Of a stretch of 38,883 nucleotides of DNA, positions 1 through 10,767 are shown one piece after another. This stretch comes from Actinomycetes bacterium (GTDB lineage Bacteria; Actinomycetota; Actinomycetes; JACCUZ01). Each line of letters begins with the position of its first letter. The first letter of the stretch is position 1. Location of the stretch: the NCBI GenBank assembly GCA_035489715.1, contig DATHAP010000007.1:1-38883 (forward strand), in the 5' to 3' direction. Under the pieces are notes generated by a model that was not told where the DNA came from, ran no database searches, and was given only the letters and a program-made list of their open reading frames with translations. The translations under genes and the position numbers were made by a program.

Positions 1-1557
<1,557 letters not shown>

Positions 1558-1564
1558 ACTGGCG

Positions 1565-1570
1565 ATCATA
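1565..1570 (-). promoter_or_regulatory. -10 box TATGAT, predicted leaderless start of the GntR gene
   Basis: TATGAT reads on the minus strand and is followed by 7 nt and GTG at 1557. TTGACG lies 20 nt upstream, a long spacing for a -35 box. A short inverted TAC-N7-GTA lies just upstream and partly overlaps the -10 box. Such elements are common in GntR operators, so autoregulation is possible. Confidence 0.5.
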
Positions 1571-1628
1571 CAAGTTGCGTACAGGTCGTTCGTCAACCCG
1601 GCGACGGGTCAGGCCAGCGGTGGCGGGC

Positions 1629-2480
1629 CTACCGCGGGTCGTCACCGCGGCGGCGCAGGTAGCGCTCGAACTCGCGGGCGATCGCGTCGCCGGACGCCTC
1701 CGGCGCGTCGGTGAGGTCCTTGGCCTCCTCGAGCGAGCGGACGTAGTCGGCGACCTCGGAGTCCTCGGCGGCCAGGTCGTCGACGCCGCGCTCCCACGCC
1801 CGCGCGTCGTCGGGCAGCTCGCCGAGGGGGATCGGCACGTCGAGCAGGTCCTCGATGTGCCGCAGCAGGGCGAGGGTGGCCTTGGGGCACGGCGGCTGGG
1901 CGACGTAGTGGGGGACCGCAGCCCAGATCGACAGCGCGGGCACGCCGGCCCGGGTGCAGGCGTCCTGCACGACGCCGACGATGCCGGTCGGACCCTCGTA
2001 GCGCGACGGCTCAAGGTGCAGCGACCGGGCGACCCCTTCGTCCGACGAGGTCCCGGTCACCGGCACCGGGCGGGTGTGCGGCGAGTCGGCGAGCAGGGCG
2101 CCCAGGGTGACGACCATCTCGACGCCGAGCTCGTGGCACACGCCGAGGATCTCGCCGGTGAACTGCTTCCACCGCATGTTGGGCTCGATGCCCCGGATCA
2201 GGACGACGTCGCGCCGGAGGTCCGGCAGCCGGGCGTAGGACACCCGGGTCGTCGGCCAGGTGACCTGGCGGCGGCCCTCGTCGGCCATCGCGACCGTCGG
2301 CCGGTTGACCTGGTAGTCGTAGTAGTCCTCGGAGTCCATCTCGGTGAGCGCCTCGGCCCCCCAGACCTCCTCGAGGTGCTCGACGGCCGAGGTGGCGGCG
2401 TCACCCGCGTCGTTCCATCCCTCGAAGGCCGCGATGAGCAACGGGTCGACCAGCTCCGGGTAGCCGTCGAGCTCGATCAC
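1629..2480 (-). CDS. PAC2-family protein
   Basis: A 283-aa protein of the PAC2 family (proteasome assembly chaperone 2 fold), recognisable from the N-terminal FEGWNDAGDAATSAVEHL block, the central VVTLGALLADSPHTRPVPVTG block, and the YEGPTGIVGVV and SIWAAVPHYVAQPPCPKA stretches. Eukaryotic PAC2 helps assemble the 20S proteasome. The biochemical role of actinobacterial members is not established. From memory, the M. tuberculosis homologue Rv2125 also lies beside metH on the flank of the proteasome region, so the linkage is conserved. The GTG start at 2480 has AGGAGAGG about 9 nt upstream. A minus-strand TACGCT at 2534-2539 may be its -10 box. The gene is divergent from metH. Confidence 0.85.
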   Translation of the reverse strand: MIELDGYPELVDPLLIAAFEGWNDAGDAATSAVEHLEEVWGAEALTEMDSEDYYDYQVNRPTVAMADEGRRQVTWPTTRVSYARLPDLRRDVVLIRGIEPNMRWKQFTGEILGVCHELGVEMVVTLGALLADSPHTRPVPVTGTSSDEGVARSLHLEPSRYEGPTGIVGVVQDACTRAGVPALSIWAAVPHYVAQPPCPKATLALLRHIEDLLDVPIPLGELPDDARAWERGVDDLAAEDSEVADYVRSLEEAKDLTDAPEASGDAIAREFERYLRRRGDDPR

Positions 2481-2556
2481 CGTGCGCGACCTCTCCTCGT
2501 GCGGGACTGCGGGTTCACCTGCCGGTCGTTGTCAGCGTACGTCGTCCGGTCGCCCG

Positions 2557-2562
2557 TAGACT
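2557..2562 (+). promoter_or_regulatory. -10 box TAGACT, predicted leaderless start of metH
   Basis: TAGACT is followed by 8 nt and the metH ATG at 2571. There is no Shine-Dalgarno sequence, so transcription probably begins at or next to the A of ATG. I see no cobalamin riboswitch in the 90-bp intergenic space. Confidence 0.55.
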
Positions 2563-2570
2563 CGCCCGCG

Positions 2571-5500
2571 ATGTCTTCCTCCGCAGGCGTGTCGAACTCG
2601 GCCGCCGCTCTCCGTCGAGCCCTCGCCGAGAGGGTCGTGGTCGCCGACGGCGCCATGGGGACGATGCTGCAGGCCAGGGACCCGTCGCTGGACGACTTCG
2701 AAGGTCACGAGGGCTGCAACGAGGTCCTGAACGTGACCCGCCCCGACATCGTCCGGTCGGTCCACGAGGCCTACTTCGACGTCGGCGTCGACGCGGTCGA
2801 GACCAACACGTTCGGCGCCAACCTGGGCAACCTCGCGGAGTACGGCATCGAGAGCCGGATCGAGGAGCTCGCCGAGGCCGGCGCCCGCATCGCCCGCGAG
2901 GTCGCCGACCAGCGCAGCACCGACGGCGAGCCGCGCTGGGTGATCGGCTCGGTCGGGCCGGGCACCAAGCTGCCGACCCTCGGCCACGTCGCGTTCGCCA
3001 CGCTCCGCGACGCCTACCAGGCCCAGGTGCGCGGCATGCTCGCCGGCGGGGTGCACGCCGTCCTCGTCGAGACCGCCCAGGACCTGCTGCAGGCCAAGGC
3101 CGCCGTGATAGGCGCCCGGCGGGCGCTCACCGCGGCCGGCTCGGACGCCCCGCTGTTCTGCCAGGTCACGGTCGAGACCACCGGCACGATGCTTCTCGGC
3201 AGCGAGATCGGCGCCGCGCTGACCGCGCTCGAGCCGCTCGGTGTGGACGCCATCGGCCTCAACTGCGCGACCGGGCCCACCGAGATGGGCGAGCACCTGC
3301 GTCACCTCTCCCGGCACGCCCGCATCCCGGTCACCTGCATGCCCAACGCCGGCCTGCCGGTGCTCGGCAAGGACGGTGCAAGCTACCCCCTCACGCCCCA
3401 GGAGCTGGCCGACGCGCACGACCACTTCACCCGCGACTTCGGGCTCGCCCTCGTCGGAGGCTGCTGCGGCACCACGCCCGAGCACCTCCGCCAGGTCGTC
3501 GAGCGGGTGGGCGGCCGCGGCCTCACGACCCGGCGGCCGCGTCCGGAGCCGGGGGTCGCGTCGCTCTACCAGCACGTGCCGTTCCGGCAGGACACCTCGT
3601 ACCTCTCGATCGGCGAGCGCACCAATGCCAACGGGTCGCTCGCGTTCCGCCGGGCGATGCTCGACGAGCGGTGGGACGACTGCATCGAGATCGCGCGCGA
3701 CCAGACCCGCGACGGCGCCCACCTGCTCGACGTGTGCGTCGACTACGTGGGGCGTGACGGCGTCGCGGACATGAAGGCGGTCGCCGGGCGCTTCGCCACG
3801 GCGTCGACCCTGCCGATCGTGCTCGACTCCACCGAGCCGGCCGTCGTGGAGGCCGGGCTCGAGCTGCTGGGCGGCCGGTCGGTCATCAACTCGGTCAACT
3901 ACGAGGACGGCGACGGGCCGGGGTCGCGCTTCGCCCGCGTCATGCCGATCGTCAAGGAGCACGGCGCCGCTGTCGTGGCGCTGTGCATCGACGAGGAGGG
4001 CCAGGCCCGCACCGCGGACTGGAAGGTGCAGGTCGCCTCCAGGCTGATCGAGGACCTCACCGGCACCTGGCGGATGCACGTCGACGACATCGTCGTCGAC
4101 ACCTTGACCTTCCCCATCACGACCGGCCAGGAGGAGACCCGCCGCGACGCGCTCGAGACGATCGAGGCGATCCGCCGGCTCAAGAAGGCCTACCCGTCGG
4201 TGCAGACGACCCTCGGCGTCTCCAACGTCTCGTTCGGCGTCAACCCGGCCGCCCGCGTCGTGCTCAACTCGGTGTTCCTGCACGAGTGCGTCAAGGCCGG
4301 GCTGGACTCCGCCATCGTGCACGCGGCCAAGATCCTGCCGATGACCAAGATCGACGAGGAGGCCCGCGAGGTCGCCCTCGACCTGGTCTACGACCGCCGG
4401 CGCGAGGGCTACGACCCGCTCCAGCGGTTCCTCGAGATCTTCGAGGGCGTCGACACCGCCAGCGTCCGGGCGTCCCGCGCCGAGGAGCTCGCCGCACTGC
4501 CGCTGGGGGAGCGGCTGGCCCGTCGGATCATCGACGGCGAGCGCAACGGTCTCGAGGCCGATCTGCAGTCCGCGCTCGACTCCGGCAAGTCGGCGCTCGA
4601 CGTCGTCAACGACCACCTGCTCGAGGGCATGAAGGTGGTGGGCGAGCTCTTCGGCAAGGGCGAGATGCAGCTGCCGTTCGTCCTGCAGTCCGCCGAGGTG
4701 ATGAAGACCTCCGTGGCCTGGCTCGAGCCGCACATGGAGAAGACCGACGAGGACGGCAAGGGCACCATCGTGCTCGCCACGGTCAAGGGCGACGTGCACG
4801 ACATCGGCAAGAACCTCGTCGACATCATCCTGTCCAACAACGGGTTCAACGTCGTCAACATCGGCATCAAGCAGCCGGTCTCCGCGATCCTCGAGGCGGC
4901 CAACGAGCACCGGGCCGACGTCATCGGCATGTCCGGCCTGCTCGTGAAGTCGACGGTCATCATGAAGGAGAACCTCGAGGAGATGAACTCCCGAGGGCTC
5001 GCAGCCCGCTGGCCGGTCATCCTCGGCGGGGCGGCGCTCACCCGGCCCTACGTCGAGCAGGACCTCGCCGACGTCTACGAGGGCGAGGTCCGCTACGCGC
5101 GTGACGCGTTCGAGGGACTCCGGCTGATGGACGCGCTCGTCGCCGTCAAGCGCGGCGTCCCCGGCGCCGAGCTCCCCGCGCTGCGCCAGCGCCGGGTGCG
5201 CACAACCGGTCGCCCCGACCTGACGGCGCCCGACGAGATGCCGGCGCGGTCCGACGTCGCGACCGACAACCCCGTGCCGGCCGCCCCGTTCTGGGGCACC
5301 CGGGTGGTCAAGGGCATCCAGACCGCCGAGTACGCCGCGCTGCTGGACGAGCGGGCCACCTTCATGGGCCAGTGGGGCCTGAAGTCGTCCCGCGGTGACG
5401 GGCCGACGTACGACGAGCTGGTCGAGACGGAGGGCCGCCCGCGCCTGCGGATGTGGCTGGAGCGCCTGCACGCCGACCGCATGCTCGAGGCGGCGGTGGT

Positions 5501-6074
5501 CTATGGCTACTTCCCCGTGGTCAGCGAGGGCGACGACCTGGTGCTGCTCACCGAGCCGTCGATCGACGCCCCCGAGCGCTACCGGTTCACCTTCCCGCGG
5601 CAGCGGCACGGCCGGCACCTCTGCCTGGCCGACTTCTTCCGGCCCCGCGAGTCGGGCGAGGTCGACGTGCTCGGCCTGCAGCTGGTGACGGTCGGGTCGC
5701 GGATCGCCGAGGTGACCTCGGAGCTGTTCGGGCAGAACGCCTACCGCGACTACCTCGAGCTGCACGGCCTCTCGGTGCAGCTGACCGAGGCCCTCGCGGA
5801 GTACTGGCACAAGCGCATGCGGGCCGAGCTCGGCTTCTCCGGCGAGGACCCGGACCGGGCCGAGGACTACTTCGATCTGCGCTACCGCGGGGCCCGCTTC
5901 TCCTTCGGCTACGGTGCGTGCCCGGACCTCGAGGACAGGGCCAAGCTGGTGGACCTGCTCGAGCCGGAGCGGATCGGCGTCAAGCTCTCCGAGGAGTTCC
6001 AGCTGCACCCCGAGCAGTCGACCGACGCGCTGGTGCTGCACCACCCCGAGGCGACCTACTTCAACGCCAAGTGA
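2571..6074 (+). CDS. metH: Cobalamin-dependent methionine synthase
   Basis: This cytosolic enzyme transfers a methyl group from 5-methyltetrahydrofolate through methylcobalamin to homocysteine, giving methionine. It is full length (1167 aa). The N-terminal homocysteine domain (about 1-320) ends with zinc ligands Cys298-Cys299 in GGCCGTTPEHL. The pterin domain follows (starting at YLSIGERTNANGS, about residue 343). The B12 module (about 645-880) contains DVHDIGK, with His743 as the lower cobalt ligand. The C-terminal AdoMet reactivation domain includes RGARFSFGYGACPDLEDR. The reading frame is open far upstream (to 1575), but that extension is antisense to the PAC2 and GntR genes and looks like chance. 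The ATG at 2571 fits the family N-terminus and the -10 box. The stop overlaps the start of the HAD gene by four bases. Confidence 0.97.
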   Translation: MSSSAGVSNSAAALRRALAERVVVADGAMGTMLQARDPSLDDFEGHEGCNEVLNVTRPDIVRSVHEAYFDVGVDAVETNTFGANLGNLAEYGIESRIEELAEAGARIAREVADQRSTDGEPRWVIGSVGPGTKLPTLGHVAFATLRDAYQAQVRGMLAGGVHAVLVETAQDLLQAKAAVIGARRALTAAGSDAPLFCQVTVETTGTMLLGSEIGAALTALEPLGVDAIGLNCATGPTEMGEHLRHLSRHARIPVTCMPNAGLPVLGKDGASYPLTPQELADAHDHFTRDFGLALVGGCCGTTPEHLRQVVERVGGRGLTTRRPRPEPGVASLYQHVPFRQDTSYLSIGERTNANGSLAFRRAMLDERWDDCIEIARDQTRDGAHLLDVCVDYVGRDGVADMKAVAGRFATASTLPIVLDSTEPAVVEAGLELLGGRSVINSVNYEDGDGPGSRFARVMPIVKEHGAAVVALCIDEEGQARTADWKVQVASRLIEDLTGTWRMHVDDIVVDTLTFPITTGQEETRRDALETIEAIRRLKKAYPSVQTTLGVSNVSFGVNPAARVVLNSVFLHECVKAGLDSAIVHAAKILPMTKIDEEAREVALDLVYDRRREGYDPLQRFLEIFEGVDTASVRASRAEELAALPLGERLARRIIDGERNGLEADLQSALDSGKSALDVVNDHLLEGMKVVGELFGKGEMQLPFVLQSAEVMKTSVAWLEPHMEKTDEDGKGTIVLATVKGDVHDIGKNLVDIILSNNGFNVVNIGIKQPVSAILEAANEHRADVIGMSGLLVKSTVIMKENLEEMNSRGLAARWPVILGGAALTRPYVEQDLADVYEGEVRYARDAFEGLRLMDALVAVKRGVPGAELPALRQRRVRTTGRPDLTAPDEMPARSDVATDNPVPAAPFWGTRVVKGIQTAEYAALLDERATFMGQWGLKSSRGDGPTYDELVETEGRPRLRMWLERLHADRMLEAAVVYGYFPVVSEGDDLVLLTEPSIDAPERYRFTFPRQRHGRHLCLADFFRPRESGEVDVLGLQLVTVGSRIAEVTSELFGQNAYRDYLELHGLSVQLTEALAEYWHKRMRAELGFSGEDPDRAEDYFDLRYRGARFSFGYGACPDLEDRAKLVDLLEPERIGVKLSEEFQLHPEQSTDALVLHHPEATYFNAK

Positions 6075-6742
6075 CCGGCGGCCCCCAGGCGGGCGGGCTC
6101 CCGGCGGCGCTGCTCTGCGACATGGACGGCCTGCTGGTCGACACCGAGGGCACGTGGTACGTCGTCGAGGCCGAGGTGATGGCCGAGCTGGGCGGCCCGT
6201 GGGACGAGGAGCACCAGCTCGCCCTCTTCGGCGGGCCGATCGAGAAGGCCGCGGGCTACATGCTCTCCCTGGTCGACCGGCCCGACGTCAGCGTGGACCG
6301 GGTGGCGCAGGCGCTGGTCGACGGCATGGTGCGCCACCTCAGCACCGGGCCGGTCGCCTGGCGTCCCGGCGCCGAGGCGCTGCTGACCTCCGCCGCCGCG
6401 GCCGGCGTCCCGTGCGCCCTGGTGTCGTCGTCGCTGCGGCCCGTCGTCGACGCGGTGCTGGACGCCGTCGGACGGCACCACTTCGCGACCACGGTGTCCG
6501 GGGACGACGTCGAGCGCACCAAGCCGCACCCGGACCCCTACCTGCTGGCAGCGGAGCTGCTGGGCGTCCGCCCGGACGACTGCGTCGCGCTCGAGGACTC
6601 AGCCGCCGGCGCCGCCTCCGCCCGGTCGGCGGGCTGCCGCACGATCGTGGTCCCGAGCCTGTCCCCGGTGCCGGAGGACCTCTCCCACCTGCAGGTGCCC
6701 TCGCTCGCCGAGCTCGACCTGGACCGCCTCGCGCGGGTCTGA
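6071..6742 (+). CDS. HAD-superfamily hydrolase, beta-phosphoglucomutase/phosphatase type
   Basis: A 223-aa HAD phosphatase. Motif I is DMDGLLVDTEG (nucleophile Asp17, general acid Asp19). Motif II lies in ALVSSS, motif III is the Lys of TKPHPDPY, and motif IV is the acidic LEDSAAGAASARSAG. The cap is the small helical type inserted after motif I, as in beta-phosphoglucomutase and 2-deoxyglucose-6-phosphate phosphatases. The substrate cannot be read from the sequence. The GTG start at 6071 overlaps the metH stop (GTGA), so the gene is translated as the second member of a metH operon. A functional link to methionine metabolism is possible but unproven, because actinomycetes often attach HAD genes to unrelated operons. 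Confidence 0.85.
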   Translation: MTGGPQAGGLPAALLCDMDGLLVDTEGTWYVVEAEVMAELGGPWDEEHQLALFGGPIEKAAGYMLSLVDRPDVSVDRVAQALVDGMVRHLSTGPVAWRPGAEALLTSAAAAGVPCALVSSSLRPVVDAVLDAVGRHHFATTVSGDDVERTKPHPDPYLLAAELLGVRPDDCVALEDSAAGAASARSAGCRTIVVPSLSPVPEDLSHLQVPSLAELDLDRLARV

Positions 6743-6891
6743 GCCCGATCGACCGCCGTCGTGCAGTGCGGTGCAGGTGGGGCTGGTGTGAACCGACAGC
6801 GGGGCCTGTGCACCGATCAGGTGTGAGGACGGCAGGGCCGGGCACGCGGACCAGGTCAGAGAGATTCATGACGACGAGAGGAGCATCAGCA

Positions 6892-7308
6892 ATGACGACC
6901 GCTCGCGAGATCATGACCAAGGGCGCGGAGTGCGTGACCGAGACCGACTCCCTGGTCGACGCGGCACGCAAGATGCGCGACCTCGACGTCGGCGCGCTGC
7001 CCATCTGCGGCACCGACGACCGGCTCAAGGGGATGATCTCCGACCGCGACATCGCGGTGAAGGCCGTTGCCGAGCAGATCGACCTGACCCAGCCCGTGTC
7101 GACGTTCGCCCAGGGCAAGCCGGTCACGATCGGCGCCGACGACTCGGTCGACGAGGCCCTGCGCACCATGTCGAAGCACAAGGTGCGACGGTTGCCGGTG
7201 ATCGACGGTGACCGCCTGGTCGGGATCGTGTCCCAGGCCGACGTCGCGCGGAACATCGACGAGAGCAAGACCGGGGAGCTCGTGGAGGCGATCTCCTCCA
7301 CCAGCTGA
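6892..7308 (+). CDS. Two-CBS-domain protein
   Basis: A 138-aa cytosolic protein made only of a CBS pair: CBS1 at about 8-60 (AREIMTKGAECVTETDSLVDAARKM, ending MISDRDIA) and CBS2 at about 75-130 (ending VGIVSQADVARNI). CBS pairs usually bind adenine nucleotides or S-adenosylmethionine and regulate partner proteins. Stand-alone pairs of this kind are common in actinobacterial stress regulons. The ATG at 6892 has GAGAGGAG about 8 nt upstream. An ATG at 6868 in the same frame lacks such a site. The upstream 149 bp contains two copies of GGTGTGA (6785 and 6820), 35 bp apart, which may be regulatory. Confidence 0.85.
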   Translation: MTTAREIMTKGAECVTETDSLVDAARKMRDLDVGALPICGTDDRLKGMISDRDIAVKAVAEQIDLTQPVSTFAQGKPVTIGADDSVDEALRTMSKHKVRRLPVIDGDRLVGIVSQADVARNIDESKTGELVEAISSTS

Positions 7309-7320
7309 CGCTCCCGGCAC

Positions 7321-7360
7321 CGCTGACGGGCTTCCCGCACTCGCGGGAAGCCCGTCAGCG
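7321..7360. terminator. Perfect 18-bp hairpin between convergent genes
   Basis: The arm CGCTGACGGGCTTCCCGC is followed by loop ACTC and an exactly complementary arm. It lies 12 bp after the CBS-protein stop and 6 bp before the stop of the convergent ABC permease, so it can terminate both transcripts. There is no U-tract, as is usual in high-GC actinobacteria. Confidence 0.85.
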
Positions 7361-7366
7361 CGAGCT

Positions 7367-9910
7367 TCACTCCGTGGTGATGGCGCCCAGGATGTCCAGC
7401 CGGGACGCCCGCCGTGCCGGCCAGACCGCGGCCAGCACGCCGATCAGCGCCCCGACCACCAGGTAGATCACCAGCTGGCCGTACGGCACGACCAGCTGGT
7501 CGATGCCCTCGCCGCTGAGCGCGGTGACCAGCGCCGACCCGAGGGCGACGCCGAGAACCAGACCGAGCAGTGTGCCGAACACGGCGATGACGACCGACTC
7601 GAGCCGCACCATCCGGCGCACCTGCCGGCGACCCATGCCGACGGCTCGCAGCAGCCCGATCTCACGAGTCCGCTCGATCACCGACAGCGCCAGCGTGTTG
7701 ACGATGCCGAGCGCAGCGATCAGCACGGCCAGGGCCAGCAGCACGTAGATGAAGCCGAGCAGCTGGTTGATCTGCTTGCGCTGCTCGTCCTTGAACTCGC
7801 TCTGGTCCCGGATCTCCAGGTTCGACGAGTCCGCCGTGGCCTGCAGCTCGGACCGCACCGCCTCCGGGTCCGCGTCGGGCTTGATGGTCATGGCCACCAC
7901 CTCGTCCAGCCGCTGGGAGTAGTTGGCGTCGTAGGTGTCGAGCCCGATCAGGTAGTTGCCCGCGATCTGGTTCTGGTCGTAGGTGCCGCCGACCGTGAGC
8001 TGGGTGTCACCGGTCTTGCCGAAGGTGACCGGCACCCGGTCGCCGGCCTTCCACCCTTTGTCCTTGGCGACGTCCTTGTCGACGAGCATCGTGTCCTCGT
8101 CGGCCAGCGAACCGACGTCACCGGTGACGACCTCGAGCTTCAACGTCCGGTCGACGGTGTCGGCCGTGACGCCCTGCAGCGAGACGACGCTCTTGCCGAC
8201 CTGCGCCTGGCCTGACCGGAAGGACGTGACGGCGTCGACGCCGTCGACGTTGCGGACCTCCTCCGCCACGTCGCCGGGGATCGGCATGAAGTTGCTCGCG
8301 GTCACGATGAAGTCGGCACCGACGCTGCGGTCGATGATGCCGTTGGCGCTCTTGACGATCGACGCGCCGAGTACGCCGCCGGCGGACACCAGGGCAAGGC
8401 CGATCATCAGCGCGGACGCCGTGGCGGCGGTCCGGCGCGGGTTGCGCCGGGCGTTCTCGCGGGCGAGCCGGCCGATGGACCCCCACACCCGCGGCAGCAG
8501 GCTGCCGACCCCGCCGACCACCGGCCGGCTGAGGAACGGGCTGAGCATGGCCGCGCCGAGGAAGATGCCGAGGGCCCCGAGTCCGACCCAGAGGATCCCG
8601 GCGTCGCCCATCAGACCGGCAGCCATCGCGGCGATGCCGGCAGCCAGCATCGTCGTGCCCACGAGGGCGCGCCGGCGCAGCGACGACTCCGGCAGGGCGA
8701 CGTCGTCTCGCAGCGCCGCGACGGGCGGGATGTGCGTCGCCCGGCGCGCCGGCGCGACCGCCGACACGACGGTCACGACGACCCCGGTGAGGTAGGCCCA
8801 GACCACGGTGCTGCTCTGGAACACCAGGCCGTCCGTCGGCAGGTCGCCCAGGAAGAGGCCGATCAGCTGCTGGAGCCCGAGCGAGAGCAGGACGCCGAGC
8901 CCGAGCCCGATCGTCGACCCGATGACGCCGACGACCCCGGCCTCGAGGATGACCGCACGGTTGACCTGGCGCCGGCTGGCCCCCAGAGCCCGGAGGAGCG
9001 CCAGCTCCCGGCTGCGCTGGGCCACCAGCATGCTGAAGGTGTTGAAGATGATGAACGCACCGACGAACACCGCGATGACCGCGAAGACGAGCAGGAAGGT
9101 GCTGAAGAAGCTGAGTCCGCTCTTGATGTCACCGGAGTCGGCGTCGGCGAGCTGCTGACCGGTCAGCGCCTCGGTCCGCGGCGGCAGCACCTCCGACACC
9201 CGGTCGCGCAGGCTGGCGTCGTCGACCTTGCCGTCGCCCAGGGCGAGGACCTCGGTGTAGGTGTCGGGATCACCCAATTCGACCTGCGCGGTCTGCGGGT
9301 CGAACAGGGTGACGGTGGCGCCGGCCAGGCTGCCGCTCTCACCGAAGCTGACCAGACCGCTGATGGTCTCGTCGAGAGGGCCGCTCTGCGTCAGGACCTG
9401 GATCCGGTCCCCGACCGCGAGGTCGTGGTCCGCGGCGGTGGTCTCGTCGATGAGGACCTCACCGGGCCCGGCCGGTGCGGCACCGTCCTGCAGCACGTAG
9501 GGGTTGAGCGGTGTCGTGCCGAGCCAGGTGCCACCGAGGGTCGGCGCACCGGAGGTCTCGACGACCTTGCCCGACGGCGTCACGATCTGCGCGAAGCCGC
9601 TGGTGTCGCCGAGCGCCGTCCTGACCCCGTCGACGCCGCGCACCGCTTCGACGACCGAGGCCGGGACTGGCGCGCGGGACTGCGTGCTGTCTCCGCCGTC
9701 GGCGACGTTGACGTCGAAGGCCGACTTGCCGCGCACACCGACGTCGGTGCCGGAGTAGGCGGTCGCGAAAAGGTTGTCGAACGTCTTGTTCATCGTGTCG
9801 CCGAGGATCAGCGTCCCTGCCACGAACGCGACGCCGAGCACGACCGCCGAGGCGGTCAGCAGCAGTCGGAGCTTGCGCGCGAGCAGGCTCTTGAGGGTGA
9901 CTCGGAACAC
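7367..9910 (-). CDS. MacB/FtsX-type ABC transporter permease
   Basis: An 847-aa membrane protein with two FtsX repeats. The N-terminal transmembrane helix (about 15-36, LLLTASAVVLGVAFVAGTLIL) is followed by a large extracytoplasmic MacB-type domain. The first FtsX core (about 260-385) contains FNTFSMLVAQRSRELALLRALGASRRQV. A second helix leads to another periplasmic-type domain, and the C-terminal core (about 715-840) contains ERTREIGLLRAVGMGRRQV. The 7-8 helices fit exporters of lipoprotein, lipid or antimicrobial peptides rather than uptake systems. The substrate is not evident. The GTG start lies one base after the ATPase stop, so the two genes form an operon. Confidence 0.92.
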   Translation of the reverse strand: MFRVTLKSLLARKLRLLLTASAVVLGVAFVAGTLILGDTMNKTFDNLFATAYSGTDVGVRGKSAFDVNVADGGDSTQSRAPVPASVVEAVRGVDGVRTALGDTSGFAQIVTPSGKVVETSGAPTLGGTWLGTTPLNPYVLQDGAAPAGPGEVLIDETTAADHDLAVGDRIQVLTQSGPLDETISGLVSFGESGSLAGATVTLFDPQTAQVELGDPDTYTEVLALGDGKVDDASLRDRVSEVLPPRTEALTGQQLADADSGDIKSGLSFFSTFLLVFAVIAVFVGAFIIFNTFSMLVAQRSRELALLRALGASRRQVNRAVILEAGVVGVIGSTIGLGLGVLLSLGLQQLIGLFLGDLPTDGLVFQSSTVVWAYLTGVVVTVVSAVAPARRATHIPPVAALRDDVALPESSLRRRALVGTTMLAAGIAAMAAGLMGDAGILWVGLGALGIFLGAAMLSPFLSRPVVGGVGSLLPRVWGSIGRLARENARRNPRRTAATASALMIGLALVSAGGVLGASIVKSANGIIDRSVGADFIVTASNFMPIPGDVAEEVRNVDGVDAVTSFRSGQAQVGKSVVSLQGVTADTVDRTLKLEVVTGDVGSLADEDTMLVDKDVAKDKGWKAGDRVPVTFGKTGDTQLTVGGTYDQNQIAGNYLIGLDTYDANYSQRLDEVVAMTIKPDADPEAVRSELQATADSSNLEIRDQSEFKDEQRKQINQLLGFIYVLLALAVLIAALGIVNTLALSVIERTREIGLLRAVGMGRRQVRRMVRLESVVIAVFGTLLGLVLGVALGSALVTALSGEGIDQLVVPYGQLVIYLVVGALIGVLAAVWPARRASRLDILGAITTE

Positions 9911-9911
9911 G

Positions 9912-10706
9912 TCAGTTGCCTCGCTGCGCCGGGACGTCGAAGTGCTTCATCCGGTCGAGCACGGCCTCGGCCGTCGGCTGGAGCATCTCGTCCACGATCC
10001 GGCCGTCGGCCAGGAAGATCACCCGGTCCGCGTAGGCAGCGGCCGCCGGGTCGTGGGTCACGATCACGATCGTCTGCCCCATGTCGCGCACCGAGCGCTG
10101 CAGGAACATCAGGACCTCGGCGCCGGACCGGGAGTCGAGGTTGCCGGTCGGCTCGTCGGCGAAGACGACCTCGGGCCGCGACGCCAGCGCCCGGGCGACG
10201 GCCACGCGCTGCTGCTGGCCACCGGAGAGCTCGCTCGGGCGGTGGCTGAGCCGGTCGCCCAGCCCGACGGTGGAGATGACGTTGTCGAGCCACTCCTTGT
10301 CCGGCTTGCGGCCGGCGATGTCCATGGGCAGCGTGATGTTCTCGATCGCGTTCAGCGTCGGCACCAGGTTGTAGGCCTGGAAGATGAAGCCGAGGCTGTC
10401 GCGGCGCAGCCGGGTCAGCCGCTTGTCGTCGAGGGTGGACAGGTCGACGTCACCGATGAAGGCCGAGCCCGACGTGGCGGTGTCGAGGCCGGCCATGCAG
10501 TGCATCAGCGTCGACTTGCCGGAGCCGGACGGCCCCATGATCGCGGTGAAGTGGCCGCCCTCGAAGCTGCAGGACACGGAGTCCAGGGCGACGACCCGCG
10601 TGTCGCCCTGGCCGTAGACCTTGGTGAGGTCCACGGCACGGGCGGCTGCTGGGGCGGTGGCCTGGGCCGAGGCGTTCGGCGGGGCAGGCTGGGGCGTGCT
10701 GGTCAC
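9912..10706 (-). CDS. ABC transporter ATP-binding protein, MacB/LolD type
   Basis: A 264-aa cytoplasmic ATPase that powers the adjacent permease. Walker A is GPSGSGKS (about 58-65), the Q-loop is in FIFQAYNLVPTLNA, the signature is LSGGQQQR (about 160-167), Walker B plus catalytic Glu is VVFADEPTGNLD, and the switch His is in VTHD. The LNAIENITLPM stretch after the Q-loop is typical of the LolD/MacB/FtsE subgroup. The N-terminal ~22 residues are Ala/Pro-rich and likely disordered. The frame stays open upstream, but GTG at 10706 with AAGGAG five bases before it is the credible start. Confidence 0.93.
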   Translation of the reverse strand: MTSTPQPAPPNASAQATAPAAARAVDLTKVYGQGDTRVVALDSVSCSFEGGHFTAIMGPSGSGKSTLMHCMAGLDTATSGSAFIGDVDLSTLDDKRLTRLRRDSLGFIFQAYNLVPTLNAIENITLPMDIAGRKPDKEWLDNVISTVGLGDRLSHRPSELSGGQQQRVAVARALASRPEVVFADEPTGNLDSRSGAEVLMFLQRSVRDMGQTIVIVTHDPAAAAYADRVIFLADGRIVDEMLQPTAEAVLDRMKHFDVPAQRGN

Positions 10707-10767
10707 GAAGTCTCCTTGGCTGGGAACACGATCAACGTAGACAGGCAGGGCCGGCACAACCAGCCTT

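Noticed and set aside
1575-2570. A 332-residue N-terminal extension of MetH
   Set aside because: The frame is open, but the extension is antisense to the PAC2 and GntR genes, has no domain, and the family N-terminus begins at ATG 2571 behind a -10 box.
2532-6044. A 1170-codon open frame antisense to metH
   Set aside because: Its composition (Ala/Gly/Arg/Val/Leu with many Gln, His and Asp) is that of a high-GC shadow frame. It has no domain, and the metH frame matches its family over its full length. Long antisense frames also occur opposite arc, the ABC permease and dop for the same reason.
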